The notes beneath the pieces are model-generated. The model ran no database searches. It was not told the origin of the DNA and saw only the letters and a list, made by a program, of their open reading frames with translations. DNA of 64,000 nucleotides, taken from positions 62,001 through 126,000 of the forward strand of contig NZ_NSFT01000011.1 of assembly GCF_002294725.1 (NCBI RefSeq), read 5' to 3'. Source of the DNA: Mesorhizobium sp. WSM4313 (GTDB lineage: Bacteria > Pseudomonadota > Alphaproteobacteria > Rhizobiales > Rhizobiaceae). The translations under genes and the position numbers were made by a program. Numbering within the stretch: the first letter of the stretch is position 1; each line of letters opens with the position of its first letter. Positions 16,383-25,383 of the stretch are shown here, piece after piece.

Positions 16383-17393
16383 ATGCGGGTTTGGGCATTA
16401 TGGGGTTCGATGGTGCTGGCGCTGGCCGGCGCCGGGGTGGCGCATGCCGACGTGAAGATGAGCGGCACGTTCGTTGCCGACAGCGCCTGCCCGGCGACGC
16501 AGGCCATCAAAAGCGGCAAGAACCCCGGCAACATCTCGACCGAAGCCGGCAAAAGCTACGACCTTCTTGCCGGCAACAAGGACGAGCCCACGCACTACCT
16601 TATCCAGGTGCCGGGCGCCGACCCAGAGCGGCGCTGGGTGAAGATCAGCTGCGGTCATGTCAGCGGCGGCAGCGCTGCGACCATGCCGGCGCCTTCCGGC
16701 CAGGCCAAACCGTCGCCGTCAGCCTCCGGAAAACCCGAATATGTCTTTGCGCTGAGCTGGCAGCCGGCTTTCTGCGAGACGAAGGCGAGCAAGCCCGAAT
16801 GCAAGGCACAGAGCCCGAGCGAGTTCGATGCCTCGCACTTCACGCTGCATGGGCTGTGGCCGCAGCCGAACGGCAATTTCTATTGCCAGGTCTCGGCGAA
16901 CGACAAGGCCAATGACAATCCGGCGCATTGGGGAGACCTGCCGCCGGTCGAGCTCGACGCAAAGACGCGTGCCGAGCTCGACCAGGTGATGCCGGGCACG
17001 GCGTCCAGGCTCGAGCGCCACGAATGGATCAAGCACGGCACCTGCTACGGCAAGAACCAGCAGGACTATTTCTCCGACGCGCTGAACCTGATGCGGGCGG
17101 TGAACGCCTCGGCGGTGCGCGATCTGTTCAACAAGAACATCGGTAAGCAGCTGACGTCGGATGCGATCCGCGGCGCCTTCAACCAGGCTTTCGGTCCCGG
17201 CGCCGGGGATCGCGTACGCGTGTCCTGTCTGGTCGACCCGTCGAGCGGCAGGCGTATGATCGGCGAGATCACGCTCGGCCTGTCCGGTCCGATCGGCCCG
17301 GACAGCAAGCTGGCCGATCTCCTGATGGCGTCTGCGCCGACAGCCAAGGCCGGCTGCCCGAAGGGCACGGTCGACGCGATCGGTTTTCAATAG
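16383..17393 (+). CDS. Secreted ribonuclease T2 family protein
   Basis: 336 residues. The start follows AGGAGAG; the signal peptide ends G-V-A-H-A (about 22). After it comes a roughly 95-residue region with two cysteines and a Pro/Ser-rich linker (about 107-122) that is not part of the RNase fold. Then the T2 domain: CAS1 F-T-L-H-G-L-W-P with His at about 156 and CAS2 H-E-W-I-K-H-G-T-C with His at about 213 and 218. Paired cysteines fit a periplasmic or secreted non-specific RNase that leaves 2',3'-cyclic ends. It is a single transcription unit convergent with the GGDEF gene. Confidence 0.93.
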   Translation: MRVWALWGSMVLALAGAGVAHADVKMSGTFVADSACPATQAIKSGKNPGNISTEAGKSYDLLAGNKDEPTHYLIQVPGADPERRWVKISCGHVSGGSAATMPAPSGQAKPSPSASGKPEYVFALSWQPAFCETKASKPECKAQSPSEFDASHFTLHGLWPQPNGNFYCQVSANDKANDNPAHWGDLPPVELDAKTRAELDQVMPGTASRLERHEWIKHGTCYGKNQQDYFSDALNLMRAVNASAVRDLFNKNIGKQLTSDAIRGAFNQAFGPGAGDRVRVSCLVDPSSGRRMIGEITLGLSGPIGPDSKLADLLMASAPTAKAGCPKGTVDAIGFQ

Positions 17394-17421
17394 GCGAGAA
17401 TTTTGGTCAGCCCGTTCTTTG

Positions 17422-18699
17422 TCAGGCTGATCGGGAGGCCGCCTGCAGGATGACAGCCTCGCTGCCAGGTTCGCCGACCACGCGGTCGCGGCCGCTCAAC
17501 TTCGCCTTGTAGAGGCGCTGGTCGGCCAGCGCGAAAATGTCGGCAAGACAGCGCGTCGTCTCGCTGACGGTGGAGACGCCGGCACTCACGGTGATGTTGT
17601 AGCGGCCGGTATGCGCCGAGGTCTTCGTGGCGTTCCTGATAGTCTCGCCGAGCAGCCTGGCCGGCGCGTGCGACTGTTGCGTCAGCACGGCGAATTCCTC
17701 GCCGCCGATGCGGAACACCTGATCGTTGCCGCCGACGGTCTCGGCCAGCAGGGCAGCCATCGATTTCAGCACCTTGTCGCCCTCGGCATGACCGAAGCTG
17801 TCGTTGATCGACTTGAAATGGTCGACGTCGACAATGAGCAGGCTGAGCGGCTTGCCCATCCTGATGGCGGACGACACCGCGGACTCGCCGTCGGCATCGA
17901 AACTGCCGCGATGCAGCAGGCCGGTGAGGCCGTCGCGGCCGACATATTTGATCAGCGCTTCGTAGCGTTCGCGATAGGTGAGGGCGTCGAAAATGTCGGA
18001 GAGGCCGCGCGGCACAGCGACATCGTGGTCTTCGACCCATTTCAGATAGGCGACGAGCATGCCGCTATAGGCAAGCGCGGCGCCCATCTTTGCGAACCAG
18101 CCGCCGAAGAAGACCTCGAGCGGCGCGCCGGCGACGAAATGCAGCGCGGTGAAGAAGCCGGCCTGATCGAAGGTGAGCACGCAGGCGACCGATGCGAGGA
18201 TGCGCATGAATGGCCTAGCGCGCAGATAGCTGCCGAGCTTCTCGTAGAGCAGGATGATCAGGATGGAGTCGACGAAGAGCAGCGAGGTGCCCCAGACCAT
18301 CAGCCAACCCATCTCGTCGATGAAGGCGATGTCGGGAAGCTTGCCGCTTGGAAGTGGAGCGATCGCGTGCAGGCGCAGGACCAGCACCAGCCCGATCATC
18401 ACGGCGTTGCCAAGCAGCAGGCCGTAGATCGGCTGGCGAACCGTCGCCGCATCTTCCTTCATGTAGAGCAGAAGCAGCATGACGAGCTTGCCGGAGAAGA
18501 GCACGGCGGAGCCCGGCGACACCAGCCCGAACGGCAGCGCGACATAGAAGACGCTGGCAAGGTAGGTTTCGAGGAAATGCATGACGCCGAGCGCGCAGAT
18601 GAACACGCCAAGCCCGATGCGGCGCCGGAAACGGAAAAGCGTGACCATGGCGCCGAAATAGAGAACCGCTTCGGCAAGGAGCAGGGCACCGTTCAGCAC
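17422..18699 (-). CDS. Membrane-anchored diguanylate cyclase (GGDEF)
   Basis: 425 residues from the proposed GTG at 18699, which follows GGGGAAGGAT; the frame stays open to 18942 but the extra residues are Arg-rich and unlike a protein N-terminus. About seven or eight hydrophobic segments (residues 1-235) form an unclassified membrane sensor module, then a GGDEF domain: G-R-D-G-L-T-G-L-L-H-R-G-S-F and the active loop G-G-E-E-F at 332-336. An intact loop predicts c-di-GMP synthesis. No R-x-x-D inhibitory site is evident at the expected spacing. The start is uncertain. Confidence 0.85.
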   Translation of the reverse strand: MLNGALLLAEAVLYFGAMVTLFRFRRRIGLGVFICALGVMHFLETYLASVFYVALPFGLVSPGSAVLFSGKLVMLLLLYMKEDAATVRQPIYGLLLGNAVMIGLVLVLRLHAIAPLPSGKLPDIAFIDEMGWLMVWGTSLLFVDSILIILLYEKLGSYLRARPFMRILASVACVLTFDQAGFFTALHFVAGAPLEVFFGGWFAKMGAALAYSGMLVAYLKWVEDHDVAVPRGLSDIFDALTYRERYEALIKYVGRDGLTGLLHRGSFDADGESAVSSAIRMGKPLSLLIVDVDHFKSINDSFGHAEGDKVLKSMAALLAETVGGNDQVFRIGGEEFAVLTQQSHAPARLLGETIRNATKTSAHTGRYNITVSAGVSTVSETTRCLADIFALADQRLYKAKLSGRDRVVGEPGSEAVILQAASRSA

Positions 18700-18965
18700 G
18701 TCGTCGATCCGATCCTTCCCCGAAACCGCAGCATGGCCGCGATTTCCCAACCTGACATCGTTTTGAAGGCGAATGGTTAAGCTCTGATTTCGCACGATCG
18801 CGAGAGCGGCGAAAAAGCCCTGAGTGAATTTGGGCACCGCAAACCGGCGAATCCGCGCGGATTGGCGCGTTTCGCGCCGAAAGCGATTGCCGTTCGACGC
18901 TTCATCGCCTACATAGCGCCCAACCCCCATCCACCTTGACACTTCAGTTTCCAGGGAAAGCGCGC

Positions 18966-20615
18966 GTGGCTCGCCAGTTCATCTATCACATGTCCGGCCT
19001 GTCGAAGGCCTATGGCACCAAGAAGGTGCTCGATAACGTTCACCTGTCCTTCTATCCGGATGCCAAGATCGGCATTCTCGGCCCCAACGGCTCGGGCAAG
19101 TCGACGATCCTGCGCATCATGGCCGGGCTCGACAAGGAGTTCCAGGGCGAGGCATGGCTGGCCGAGGGCGCCACCGTCGGCTATCTGGCGCAGGAGCCGC
19201 AGCTCGACAACACCAAGACCGTGCGCGAGAACGTCATGGACGGCGTCGCCAGGAAGACCGCCATCATCGAGCGCTATAACGAGCTGATGATGAATTATTC
19301 CGACGAGACGGCGGACGAGTCGGCCAAGCTCCAGGACGAGATGGATCGCCTGAACCTGTGGGACCTCGAGCAGCAGGTCGAGATGGCGATGGACGCGCTG
19401 CAGTGTCCGCCACCTGACTCCGAAGTGACCAACCTGTCGGGCGGCGAGCGCCGCCGCGTGGCGCTGTGCCGGCTGCTGCTCGAGCAGCCCGACCTCTTGC
19501 TGCTCGACGAGCCGACCAACCATCTCGACGCCGAGACCACGCAATGGCTGGAAAAGCATCTGCGCGACTATCCGGGCTCGGTGCTGATCATCACCCACGA
19601 CCGCTACTTCCTGGACAACGTGACCGGCTGGATTCTCGAGCTCGATCGCGGCCGCGGCATCCCTTACGAGGGCAATTACACCAAATATCTCGACGCCAAG
19701 GCCAAGCGCCTGATCCAGGAAGGCCGCGAGGACGACGCCCGCCAGAAGTCGATCTGGCGCGAGCGCGAGTGGATCCAGTCCTCGCCCAAGGCGCGCCAGA
19801 CCAAGTCCAAGGCGCGTATCAAGGCCTATGAGGAACTTGTCGAGCAGTCGCAGAACCGCAAGCCGACCGACACGCAGATCGTCATCCCGTCGAGCGAGCG
19901 CCTCGGCAATCTCGTCATCGAGGTCGAAGGCCTCAACAAGGGCTTCGGCGACGAGCTCCTGATCGAGAACCTGTCGTTCAAGCTGCCGCCGGGCGGCATC
20001 GTCGGCGTCATCGGCCCGAACGGCGCCGGCAAGACGACGCTGTTCAAGATGATCACGGGCCAGGAAACACCGGATGCCGGCTCGATCCGCAAGGGCGAGA
20101 CGGTGCGGCTCGGCTATGTCGACCAGAGCCGCGACGCGCTCGATGCGAACAAGACGGTATGGGAAGAGATTTCCGGCGGCGCCGAAGTCATCAAGCTCGG
20201 CAAGCACGAGGTCAACAGCCGCGCCTACTGCTCGTCCTTCAACTTCCGCGGCGGCGACCAGCAGCAGAAGGTCGGCAACCTGTCGGGCGGCCAGCGCAAC
20301 CGCGTCCACCTGGCCAAGATGCTGAAAGGCGGCGGCAATGTTCTTCTGCTCGACGAACCGACCAACGACCTCGACACCGAGACGCTGGGCGCTCTGGAAG
20401 ACGCGCTCGAAGCCTATGCCGGCTGCGCCGTCATCATCAGCCACGACCGCATGTTCCTCGACCGCATGGCCACCCACATGCTCGCCTTCGAAGGCGACGC
20501 TCATGTCGAATGGTTCGAAGGCAATTTCGAGGAATATGAGAAGGACAAGCTGCGCCGCCTGGGCGCCGAAGCGGCGACTCCGCACCGCATGACCCACAAG
20601 CGCCTGACGCGGTAG
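18966..20615 (+). CDS. ettA: ABC-F translation factor EttA (energy-dependent translational throttle)
   Basis: 549 residues from GTG 18966 (AGGGAAA upstream; product starts M-A-R-Q-F-I-Y-H-M). Two ABC domains without membrane segments: Walker A G-P-N-G-S-G-K-S-T (39-47) and G-P-N-G-A-G-K-T-T (350-358), signatures L-S-G-G-E-R-R-R and L-S-G-G-Q-R-N-R, Walker B L-L-L-D-E-P-T-N twice. The linker (about 240-320) is charged and contains S-S-P-K-A-R-Q-T-K-S-K-A-R-I, typical of EttA. It gates the ribosomal E-site according to ATP/ADP. Confidence 0.95.
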   Translation: MARQFIYHMSGLSKAYGTKKVLDNVHLSFYPDAKIGILGPNGSGKSTILRIMAGLDKEFQGEAWLAEGATVGYLAQEPQLDNTKTVRENVMDGVARKTAIIERYNELMMNYSDETADESAKLQDEMDRLNLWDLEQQVEMAMDALQCPPPDSEVTNLSGGERRRVALCRLLLEQPDLLLLDEPTNHLDAETTQWLEKHLRDYPGSVLIITHDRYFLDNVTGWILELDRGRGIPYEGNYTKYLDAKAKRLIQEGREDDARQKSIWREREWIQSSPKARQTKSKARIKAYEELVEQSQNRKPTDTQIVIPSSERLGNLVIEVEGLNKGFGDELLIENLSFKLPPGGIVGVIGPNGAGKTTLFKMITGQETPDAGSIRKGETVRLGYVDQSRDALDANKTVWEEISGGAEVIKLGKHEVNSRAYCSSFNFRGGDQQQKVGNLSGGQRNRVHLAKMLKGGGNVLLLDEPTNDLDTETLGALEDALEAYAGCAVIISHDRMFLDRMATHMLAFEGDAHVEWFEGNFEEYEKDKLRRLGAEAATPHRMTHKRLTR

Positions 20616-20657
20616 GATCAGTCCCCAAGGGCGGCGAACAAAGCAAGGTTCTCTCAC

Positions 20658-21425
20658 ATGGCTGACTGGTCCGCCGCCCAATATCTCAAATTCGAGGATG
20701 AGCGCACGCGGCCCGCGCGGGACCTGGTGGCGCAGGTGCCGGTCGATTTTCCGCGCCGCGTCGTCGATATCGGCTGCGGTCCGGGCAATTCCACCGAGCT
20801 TCTGGTCGAGCGCTGGCCGGACGCCGAGGTGCTTGGTTTCGATACTTCGCCCGACATGATCGAGAAGGCGCGGGCGCGGCTGCCGAATGTCAATTTCGAG
20901 CTGGCGGACGCCGCCGGATGGCAGCCCGAGCATGCCGTCGACGTCATCTTCGCCAATGCCGTCTTCCAATGGCTGCCGGAGCATCCGGCGGTGTTCCAGC
21001 GGCTGACGGGATTGCTGGCGCCAGGCGGCGCCCTCGCCATCCAGATGCCCGACAATCTCGGCGAGCCGTCGCACCAGTTGATGCGCGATACGGCGGCCGA
21101 GATGCCGTTCTCGGCGAAGCTCGAGGGCGCGGCGCGCGGGCCGCTGCCGCCGGTTTCCTTCTACTACGATCTTCTGTCGCCGCTCGCCGACCGGCTCGAC
21201 ATCTGGCACACCATCTACAACCATCCGCTGGCCGATGCCGAGGCGATCGTCGAATGGGTCGAGGCGACGGGGCTGAAGCCCTTCCTCGATCCGCTCGACG
21301 CGGACGAGAAGAAGCTGTTTCTCTCCAACTACACCGCCAAGATCGCCAAAGCCTATCCGAAAACGGCTACCGGCAAGGTGCTGCTGCGCTTCCCGCGCAT
21401 CTTCATCGTGGCCAAGCGCGCTTGA
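20658..21425 (+). CDS. tam: Trans-aconitate 2-methyltransferase
   Basis: 255 residues. The N-terminus W-S-A-A-Q-Y-L-K-F-E-D-E-R-T-R-P-A-R-D-L is diagnostic for Tam. The SAM site is D-I-G-C-G-P-G-N-S-T (37-46), followed by F-D-T-S-P-D-M-I and the F-Q-W-L-P-E-H motif. The enzyme methylates trans-aconitate, an inhibitor of aconitase formed spontaneously from cis-aconitate. It lies 42 bp downstream of ettA on the same strand and may be co-transcribed. Confidence 0.93.
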   Translation: MADWSAAQYLKFEDERTRPARDLVAQVPVDFPRRVVDIGCGPGNSTELLVERWPDAEVLGFDTSPDMIEKARARLPNVNFELADAAGWQPEHAVDVIFANAVFQWLPEHPAVFQRLTGLLAPGGALAIQMPDNLGEPSHQLMRDTAAEMPFSAKLEGAARGPLPPVSFYYDLLSPLADRLDIWHTIYNHPLADAEAIVEWVEATGLKPFLDPLDADEKKLFLSNYTAKIAKAYPKTATGKVLLRFPRIFIVAKRA

Positions 21426-21544
21426 GCATCCACCACCTGAATGCCAGCGGTGGTTGTCGAATTAAGCTGGAATAAACCGGGCAAATGCGACAAGTGTAGC
21501 GCCTCGCCTCGGCACAACTTGGCGCCCCCTCGGACGGATTGGAC

Positions 21545-22666
21545 ATGCATCGCGTCATCATCAGCGGCATCGGTGCCGAAATCCCTGAACCCGTCATCAC
21601 CAATGAAGAGCTGGTCGCAAGCTTCAACAGCTGGGTCGATACCGAGAATGCGCGCCGCGCCGACACCGGCGAGCCGCTTTTGCAGAAATCGGACAGCGAC
21701 TTCATCGTCCATGCCTCCGGCGTGAGAAGCCGCCATGTGATCGAGCGCGAGGGCATCCTCGACCCGACCCGCATGTCGCCGCGCATTCCGGCGCGGCCAG
21801 ACGACGCGTTGTCATTGGAGGCGGAGTTCGGCCTCGCCTCGGCCAGGAAGGCGCTTGCCCATGCCGGGGTCGACGGGTCGGACATCGACCTGGTGATCTG
21901 CTCGGCCTCGCACCATCAGCGGCCCTATCCGGCCATCGCCATCGAGATGCAGGAGGCGCTGGGAACCAGGGGCGCCGGCTTCGACATGGGGCTTGGCTGC
22001 TCTTCCGCCGCGGCGGCGCTGCATGTCGCGGTCAACCTGGTGAGGGCAGGGGCGCACAAGCGCATCCTGGTGTCGACGCCGGAGATCATCACCGGGCATC
22101 TCAACTTCCGCGACCGGCAGACGCATTTCATCTTCGGCGACGCCTCGGTCGCCATGGTCGTCGAGGGGCTGGCGCAAGGCGAGAAGCGGCCAGGACGTTT
22201 CGAGGTGCTCGACACGCGCACCTGGACGCAGATGTCGAACAACATCCGCACCAATCTCGGCTATTACACGCGCACCGCCCAGAACGATCCCTACATGATC
22301 AACCTGGAAGGCAACCTCATCAAGCAGGTCGGCAACAAGGTGTTCAAGGAAGTCACCGTCGCCGGCCAGAAATTCATCGTCGAGTTCCTGGCCGAGCACG
22401 GGCTGACGCCGGCAGGCATCCGCCGCTTCTGGCTGCATCAGGCCAATGCGCGCATGAATGCGATGATCCTGAAACTGTCCTTCGGTCACGACGTCGACCA
22501 TGACCGCGCGCCGATGGTGCTGGAGCGGCTCGGCAACACCGCCGGGGCCGGCGCGATCGTGGCGCTGTCGGAGAACCATGCCGACATGAAGGCCGGCGAT
22601 TTCGGCCTGATCTGCGCCTTCGGCGCCGGCTATTCGATCGGCGGCGCGCTGCTCAGGATGCTTTAA
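21545..22666 (+). CDS. FabH-like beta-ketoacyl-ACP synthase III family protein
   Basis: 373 residues from ATG 21545 (a TTG lies two codons upstream). The catalytic triad is readable: Cys152 (G-L-G-C-S-S-A), His298 (W-L-H-Q-A-N-A-R-M) and Asn331 (L-G-N-T-A-G-A-G). The protein is about 50 residues longer than housekeeping FabH, with an insertion near residues 28-60 and 205-235. It is therefore probably a specialised starter-unit condensing enzyme rather than the essential fabH, which usually sits next to plsX. Its last 4 bases overlap the stop of the convergent ICMT-like gene. Confidence 0.87.
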   Translation: MHRVIISGIGAEIPEPVITNEELVASFNSWVDTENARRADTGEPLLQKSDSDFIVHASGVRSRHVIEREGILDPTRMSPRIPARPDDALSLEAEFGLASARKALAHAGVDGSDIDLVICSASHHQRPYPAIAIEMQEALGTRGAGFDMGLGCSSAAAALHVAVNLVRAGAHKRILVSTPEIITGHLNFRDRQTHFIFGDASVAMVVEGLAQGEKRPGRFEVLDTRTWTQMSNNIRTNLGYYTRTAQNDPYMINLEGNLIKQVGNKVFKEVTVAGQKFIVEFLAEHGLTPAGIRRFWLHQANARMNAMILKLSFGHDVDHDRAPMVLERLGNTAGAGAIVALSENHADMKAGDFGLICAFGAGYSIGGALLRML

Positions 22667-23229
22667 GCCGGCGCGAAGGGCACCAGCATCGGCACGCGCC
22701 TGGCGTAGTCGTCATAGGCCGGGCCAAGCTCGCCGCGCAGGAAGCTCTCTTCCAACCGCGCCTTGACGACGACGCCGACGAGCAACAGCGCGGCGCCGGC
22801 GATGCCCCAGACCGTGCCCTTGACGGCCATGGTCGCCAGGACGGACAGCAGCAGTCCGGTGTAGATCGGGTGGCGGACCAGGCCATAGGGGCCGGTATCG
22901 ACGACGCGATGATCAGCCTTGGCGGTGACATTTGCCGACCACAAGCGGCCGAGATGCAGGCGCGCCCACCAGGCGAAAGCGATGCCGATGGCGATCAGGG
23001 CGACGCAGATCCAGGCTTCGGCAAGCGTCGGCGTCCACAGCCGCAGCCTGCCGGCATAGCCGTGCGCCGGCACGAACAGCAGGATGGTGCCGGCGAGCCA
23101 AAGGACCCGATAACGCGCCTCCGACTTGAGATCGGCGCGCTTTTGCGCTGGGTCTGCCCAGCCAGCGGCAAGGATCCAGGATACCACCCAGAACAGCCAA
23201 AGCGCCGCTACAGCGTGTCCGACCTGCAT
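22663..23229 (-). CDS. Isoprenylcysteine carboxyl methyltransferase (ICMT) family membrane protein
   Basis: 188 residues from ATG 23229, which follows GGGAGGAGG. Four or five hydrophobic segments. The C-terminal motif V-D-T-G-P-Y-G-L-V-R-H-P-I-Y-T-G and the late E-E-S-F-L...Y-D-D-Y-A-R-R-V-P are the signature of ICMT/PEMT-type integral methyltransferases that bind SAM at the membrane face. Bacteria lack prenylated CAAX proteins in general, so the acceptor is unknown; a lipid is more plausible. It is convergent with and overlaps the FabH-like gene. Confidence 0.88.
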   Translation of the reverse strand: MQVGHAVAALWLFWVVSWILAAGWADPAQKRADLKSEARYRVLWLAGTILLFVPAHGYAGRLRLWTPTLAEAWICVALIAIGIAFAWWARLHLGRLWSANVTAKADHRVVDTGPYGLVRHPIYTGLLLSVLATMAVKGTVWGIAGAALLLVGVVVKARLEESFLRGELGPAYDDYARRVPMLVPFAPA

Positions 23230-23410
23230 GATCAGGCCTCCTCCCTCCCGATATGCGCATCGTTTATGACGGCCGCACGGCGGCAATGCGACGCGTGTGC
23301 AGCGTGGCGGCGTTTTCTGGTAATAACGTCGTGATCGCCATCAAACGATGTGATCGGATCATCAGCGCTTTCGACTGGACCGCCTTCTCAGCGGCCTTTA
23401 GACCAGCGGC

Positions 23411-24040
23411 ATGCAGGAAACGAACCTAGAGCTTTTTCCAGCGGCCGAACCGACAATCGACATCGTGCCCGGCCGCAAGCTGACGGCAAAGGCGGCGGCG
23501 CTCTATGCCGCTCCGCACGATCATTTCGAGACAAAACGGGTGGAGGAACTGCGGCTCGGCTTCGACGGCATCGAGGGCGATTTCCATGCCGGCGCAACGC
23601 GGCGGTCGGGCGGGCGCGAGCCTTGGTATCCGCGCGGCACCGAAATGCGCAACGAGCGGCAATTGTCGCTTGTGGCCGCGGACGAGCTCGCCATCATCGC
23701 GCAACGCATGGGGCTCGAGCAGATCAAACCGGAGTGGATCGGCGCCAATCTTGTGGTCGAGGGCGTGCCGCATCTTTCGATGCTGCCGGCCGGCTCGCTG
23801 ATGTTCTTCAAGGGCGGCGTGACGCTCAAGGTCGACGGCCAGAACAAGCCGTGCCGGTTCGCCGGGCAGTCGATCGCCGAGCATGTCGGCGCAGCGGATC
23901 AGGAGGTCACCGCGCTGCTCTTCCCAAAGGAGGCGAAACGGCTGCGCGGCCTTGTCGCCTGGGTCGAGAAGCCGGGCGTCATAAGAGCTGGCGAAGAGAT
24001 TTCCATCCGGGTGCCCGAGCAGTGGATCTATCGGGCCTGA
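23411..24040 (+). CDS. MOSC-domain protein
   Basis: 209 residues. The MOSC (molybdenum-cofactor sulfurase C-terminal) fold is indicated by G-I-E-G-D-F-H-A-G, the Arg/Gly-rich N-E-R-Q-L-S-L-V, the segment P-E-W-I-G-A-N-L-V-V-E-G and the conserved cysteine at about 148 (N-K-P-C-R-F-A-G). MOSC proteins bind molybdenum cofactor and take part in sulfur transfer or N-hydroxylated compound reduction. It is a single gene with its own terminator; the substrate is unknown. Confidence 0.88.
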   Translation: MQETNLELFPAAEPTIDIVPGRKLTAKAAALYAAPHDHFETKRVEELRLGFDGIEGDFHAGATRRSGGREPWYPRGTEMRNERQLSLVAADELAIIAQRMGLEQIKPEWIGANLVVEGVPHLSMLPAGSLMFFKGGVTLKVDGQNKPCRFAGQSIAEHVGAADQEVTALLFPKEAKRLRGLVAWVEKPGVIRAGEEISIRVPEQWIYRA

Positions 24041-24049
24041 ACAAAGAGG

Positions 24050-24071
24050 CCGCGCCGCTTTCGCGGCGCGG
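24050..24071. terminator. Hairpin between convergent MOSC and SDR genes
   Basis: CCGCGCCGC, loop TTTC, GCGGCGCGG: a perfect 9-bp stem 10 bp after the MOSC stop and 10 bp before the SDR stop codon. There is no long T-run, so it may be only partly intrinsic. Confidence 0.65.
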
Positions 24072-24080
24072 CGTTCGCGG

Positions 24081-24923
24081 TTAGGCCGCCTTGCGGTTCT
24101 TGTTGGCGCCCTGCGCCATTACCGAGACGTGATCCCATTTCTCCCAAGTGGCGATGCGGTTGGCATATTCCTGCCGGATCATCGGCAGTCCGCCGTCGCC
24201 GAAGAAGACCCTGAGCGGCGGCTCGGCGGCATCGACGATCGCCAGCATCGCCGGGCCGGTCGCTTGCGGATCGCCAGCGACGGAACGGCTGCGGCGCTCG
24301 GCCATCGCTGCGCGGACCGGCTCATAGGCGTCCAATGGCTTGGAGACCCTGGCCGACAGCCCGGCCCAGTCCGTGGAGAAGCCGCCCGGCTCGACCAAGG
24401 TCACGTGAATGCCGAACTCCGCGACCTCGAGGCTGAGCGACTGGCTGAAGGCTTCCAGCGCCCATTTTGAGGCGTGATAAAGGCCGAGCGAGGCAAAGGC
24501 GTTGACGCCGCCGATCGAGGAGATCTGGATGATGTGGCCTGAGCGTTGCGCCCGCATGATGGGAAGCGCGGCTTGCGTCACCCAAAGCGCGCCGAAGACG
24601 TTGGTCTCGATCTGGTCGCGCGCTTCCTGCTCGGTGACTTCCTCGATGGCGCCGAAATGGCCGTAGCCGGCATTGTTGACGACCACGTCGAGCCGGCCGA
24701 AGCGCCTCTGCGCTTCGGCAATCGCGGCGTGGACCGCCTGTTTATTGGTGACGTCGAGCTGCATGGCAGCAACCTTGTCGCCATATTTCTTCACGAGATC
24801 GGCAAGCGTGCCTGCGTCGCGCGCGGTTGCGGCGACGCGATCGCCGCGGGCGAGCGCGGCCTCGGCCCAGACGCGGCCAAAACCCTTCGACGATCCGGTG
24901 ATAAACCAAACCTTATCAGTCAT
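24081..24923 (-). CDS. Short-chain dehydrogenase/reductase
   Basis: 280 residues, classical SDR. The nucleotide motif is T-G-S-S-K-G-F-G (9-16), structural N-N-A-G at 83-86, catalytic Ser at 135/136, Tyr149 and Lys153 (Y-H-A-S-K), and V-E-P-G-G-F-S-T after it. An arginine at the end of beta-2 (A-A-T-A-R-D) suggests NADP(H). The sequence resembles the large rhizobial group of SDRs with an extended C-terminus; the substrate cannot be inferred from the neighbours. Confidence 0.9.
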   Translation of the reverse strand: MTDKVWFITGSSKGFGRVWAEAALARGDRVAATARDAGTLADLVKKYGDKVAAMQLDVTNKQAVHAAIAEAQRRFGRLDVVVNNAGYGHFGAIEEVTEQEARDQIETNVFGALWVTQAALPIMRAQRSGHIIQISSIGGVNAFASLGLYHASKWALEAFSQSLSLEVAEFGIHVTLVEPGGFSTDWAGLSARVSKPLDAYEPVRAAMAERRSRSVAGDPQATGPAMLAIVDAAEPPLRVFFGDGGLPMIRQEYANRIATWEKWDHVSVMAQGANKNRKAA

Positions 24924-24957
24924 GATCTGCTATCCTTGCCTAGAGGGCGATGAATTC

Positions 24958-25028
24958 GGGGGGTAAACGGAGGAATCTCCGTTTATCCCCATGTACGGCG
25001 CCGCCGCCGTTTTTCCAGAGGCGGCGCC
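24958..25028. repeat. Two adjacent hairpins upstream of the SDR gene
   Basis: Hairpin A: TAAACGGAG (24964-24972) and CTCCGTTTA (24977-24985), perfect, flanked by GGGG and CCCC. Hairpin B: GGCGCCGCC (24997-25005) and GGCGGCGCC (25020-25028), perfect, with a 14-nt loop that is T-rich on the + strand. They sit between the 3' end of the DUF2293 operon and the SDR gene, so they may terminate the former. Confidence 0.6.
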
Positions 25029-25068
25029 CGAATTAATTGGCGGGATGCGGCGTAGAGGGCGCAGACGC

Positions 25069-25383
25069 CTATTCGTCCTCGTCGTCTTCCTGAAGCAGGC
25101 GTGTAGCGCGCCAACGGGTGAGCACCTCATTGGTCCGCCCGATGACGAAGAAGCGCGCCGAATCCCGGTCATAGCCCTCGGCGAGCAACTTCTCATAATC
25201 TGTGTGGACATGGCGGACATGGGCGATGGTGGCCAGCCATACCGCGATCGTCGGGGGCAGGGTCTTCATATGCACGGAACCGGCGTCGGCGCGGATCTTT
25301 TCCATGTCGGCATAGGGCGCGAGCGGCAAAAGCGCGGTCAGCGCCTTGGCTATGGCGCGGCGGCGGCCGGTGGGGACGCTCAT
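25069..25383 (-). CDS. DUF2293-family protein
   Basis: 104 residues. The pattern I-A-K-A-L-T-A-L-L-P-L-A-P-Y-A-D, then L-P-P-T-I-A-V-W-L-A-T-I-A-H-V-R-H-V-H-T-D-Y (a His-rich helix), L-L-A-E-G-Y-D-R-D-S-A-R and an acidic tail matches the uncharacterised DUF2293 family. The start overlaps the stop of trmO by 4 bp (ATGA), so it is translationally coupled to a tRNA-modification gene, which hints at an RNA-related role; this is inference. Confidence 0.78.
   Translation of the reverse strand: MSVPTGRRRAIAKALTALLPLAPYADMEKIRADAGSVHMKTLPPTIAVWLATIAHVRHVHTDYEKLLAEGYDRDSARFFVIGRTNEVLTRWRATRLLQEDDEDE

Noticed and set aside
18909..21224. 771-codon frame antisense to ettA and tam
   Set aside because: Composition is Leu/Asp/Arg/His-rich as expected for the complement of GC-rich coding DNA; ettA on the other strand has all family motifs.
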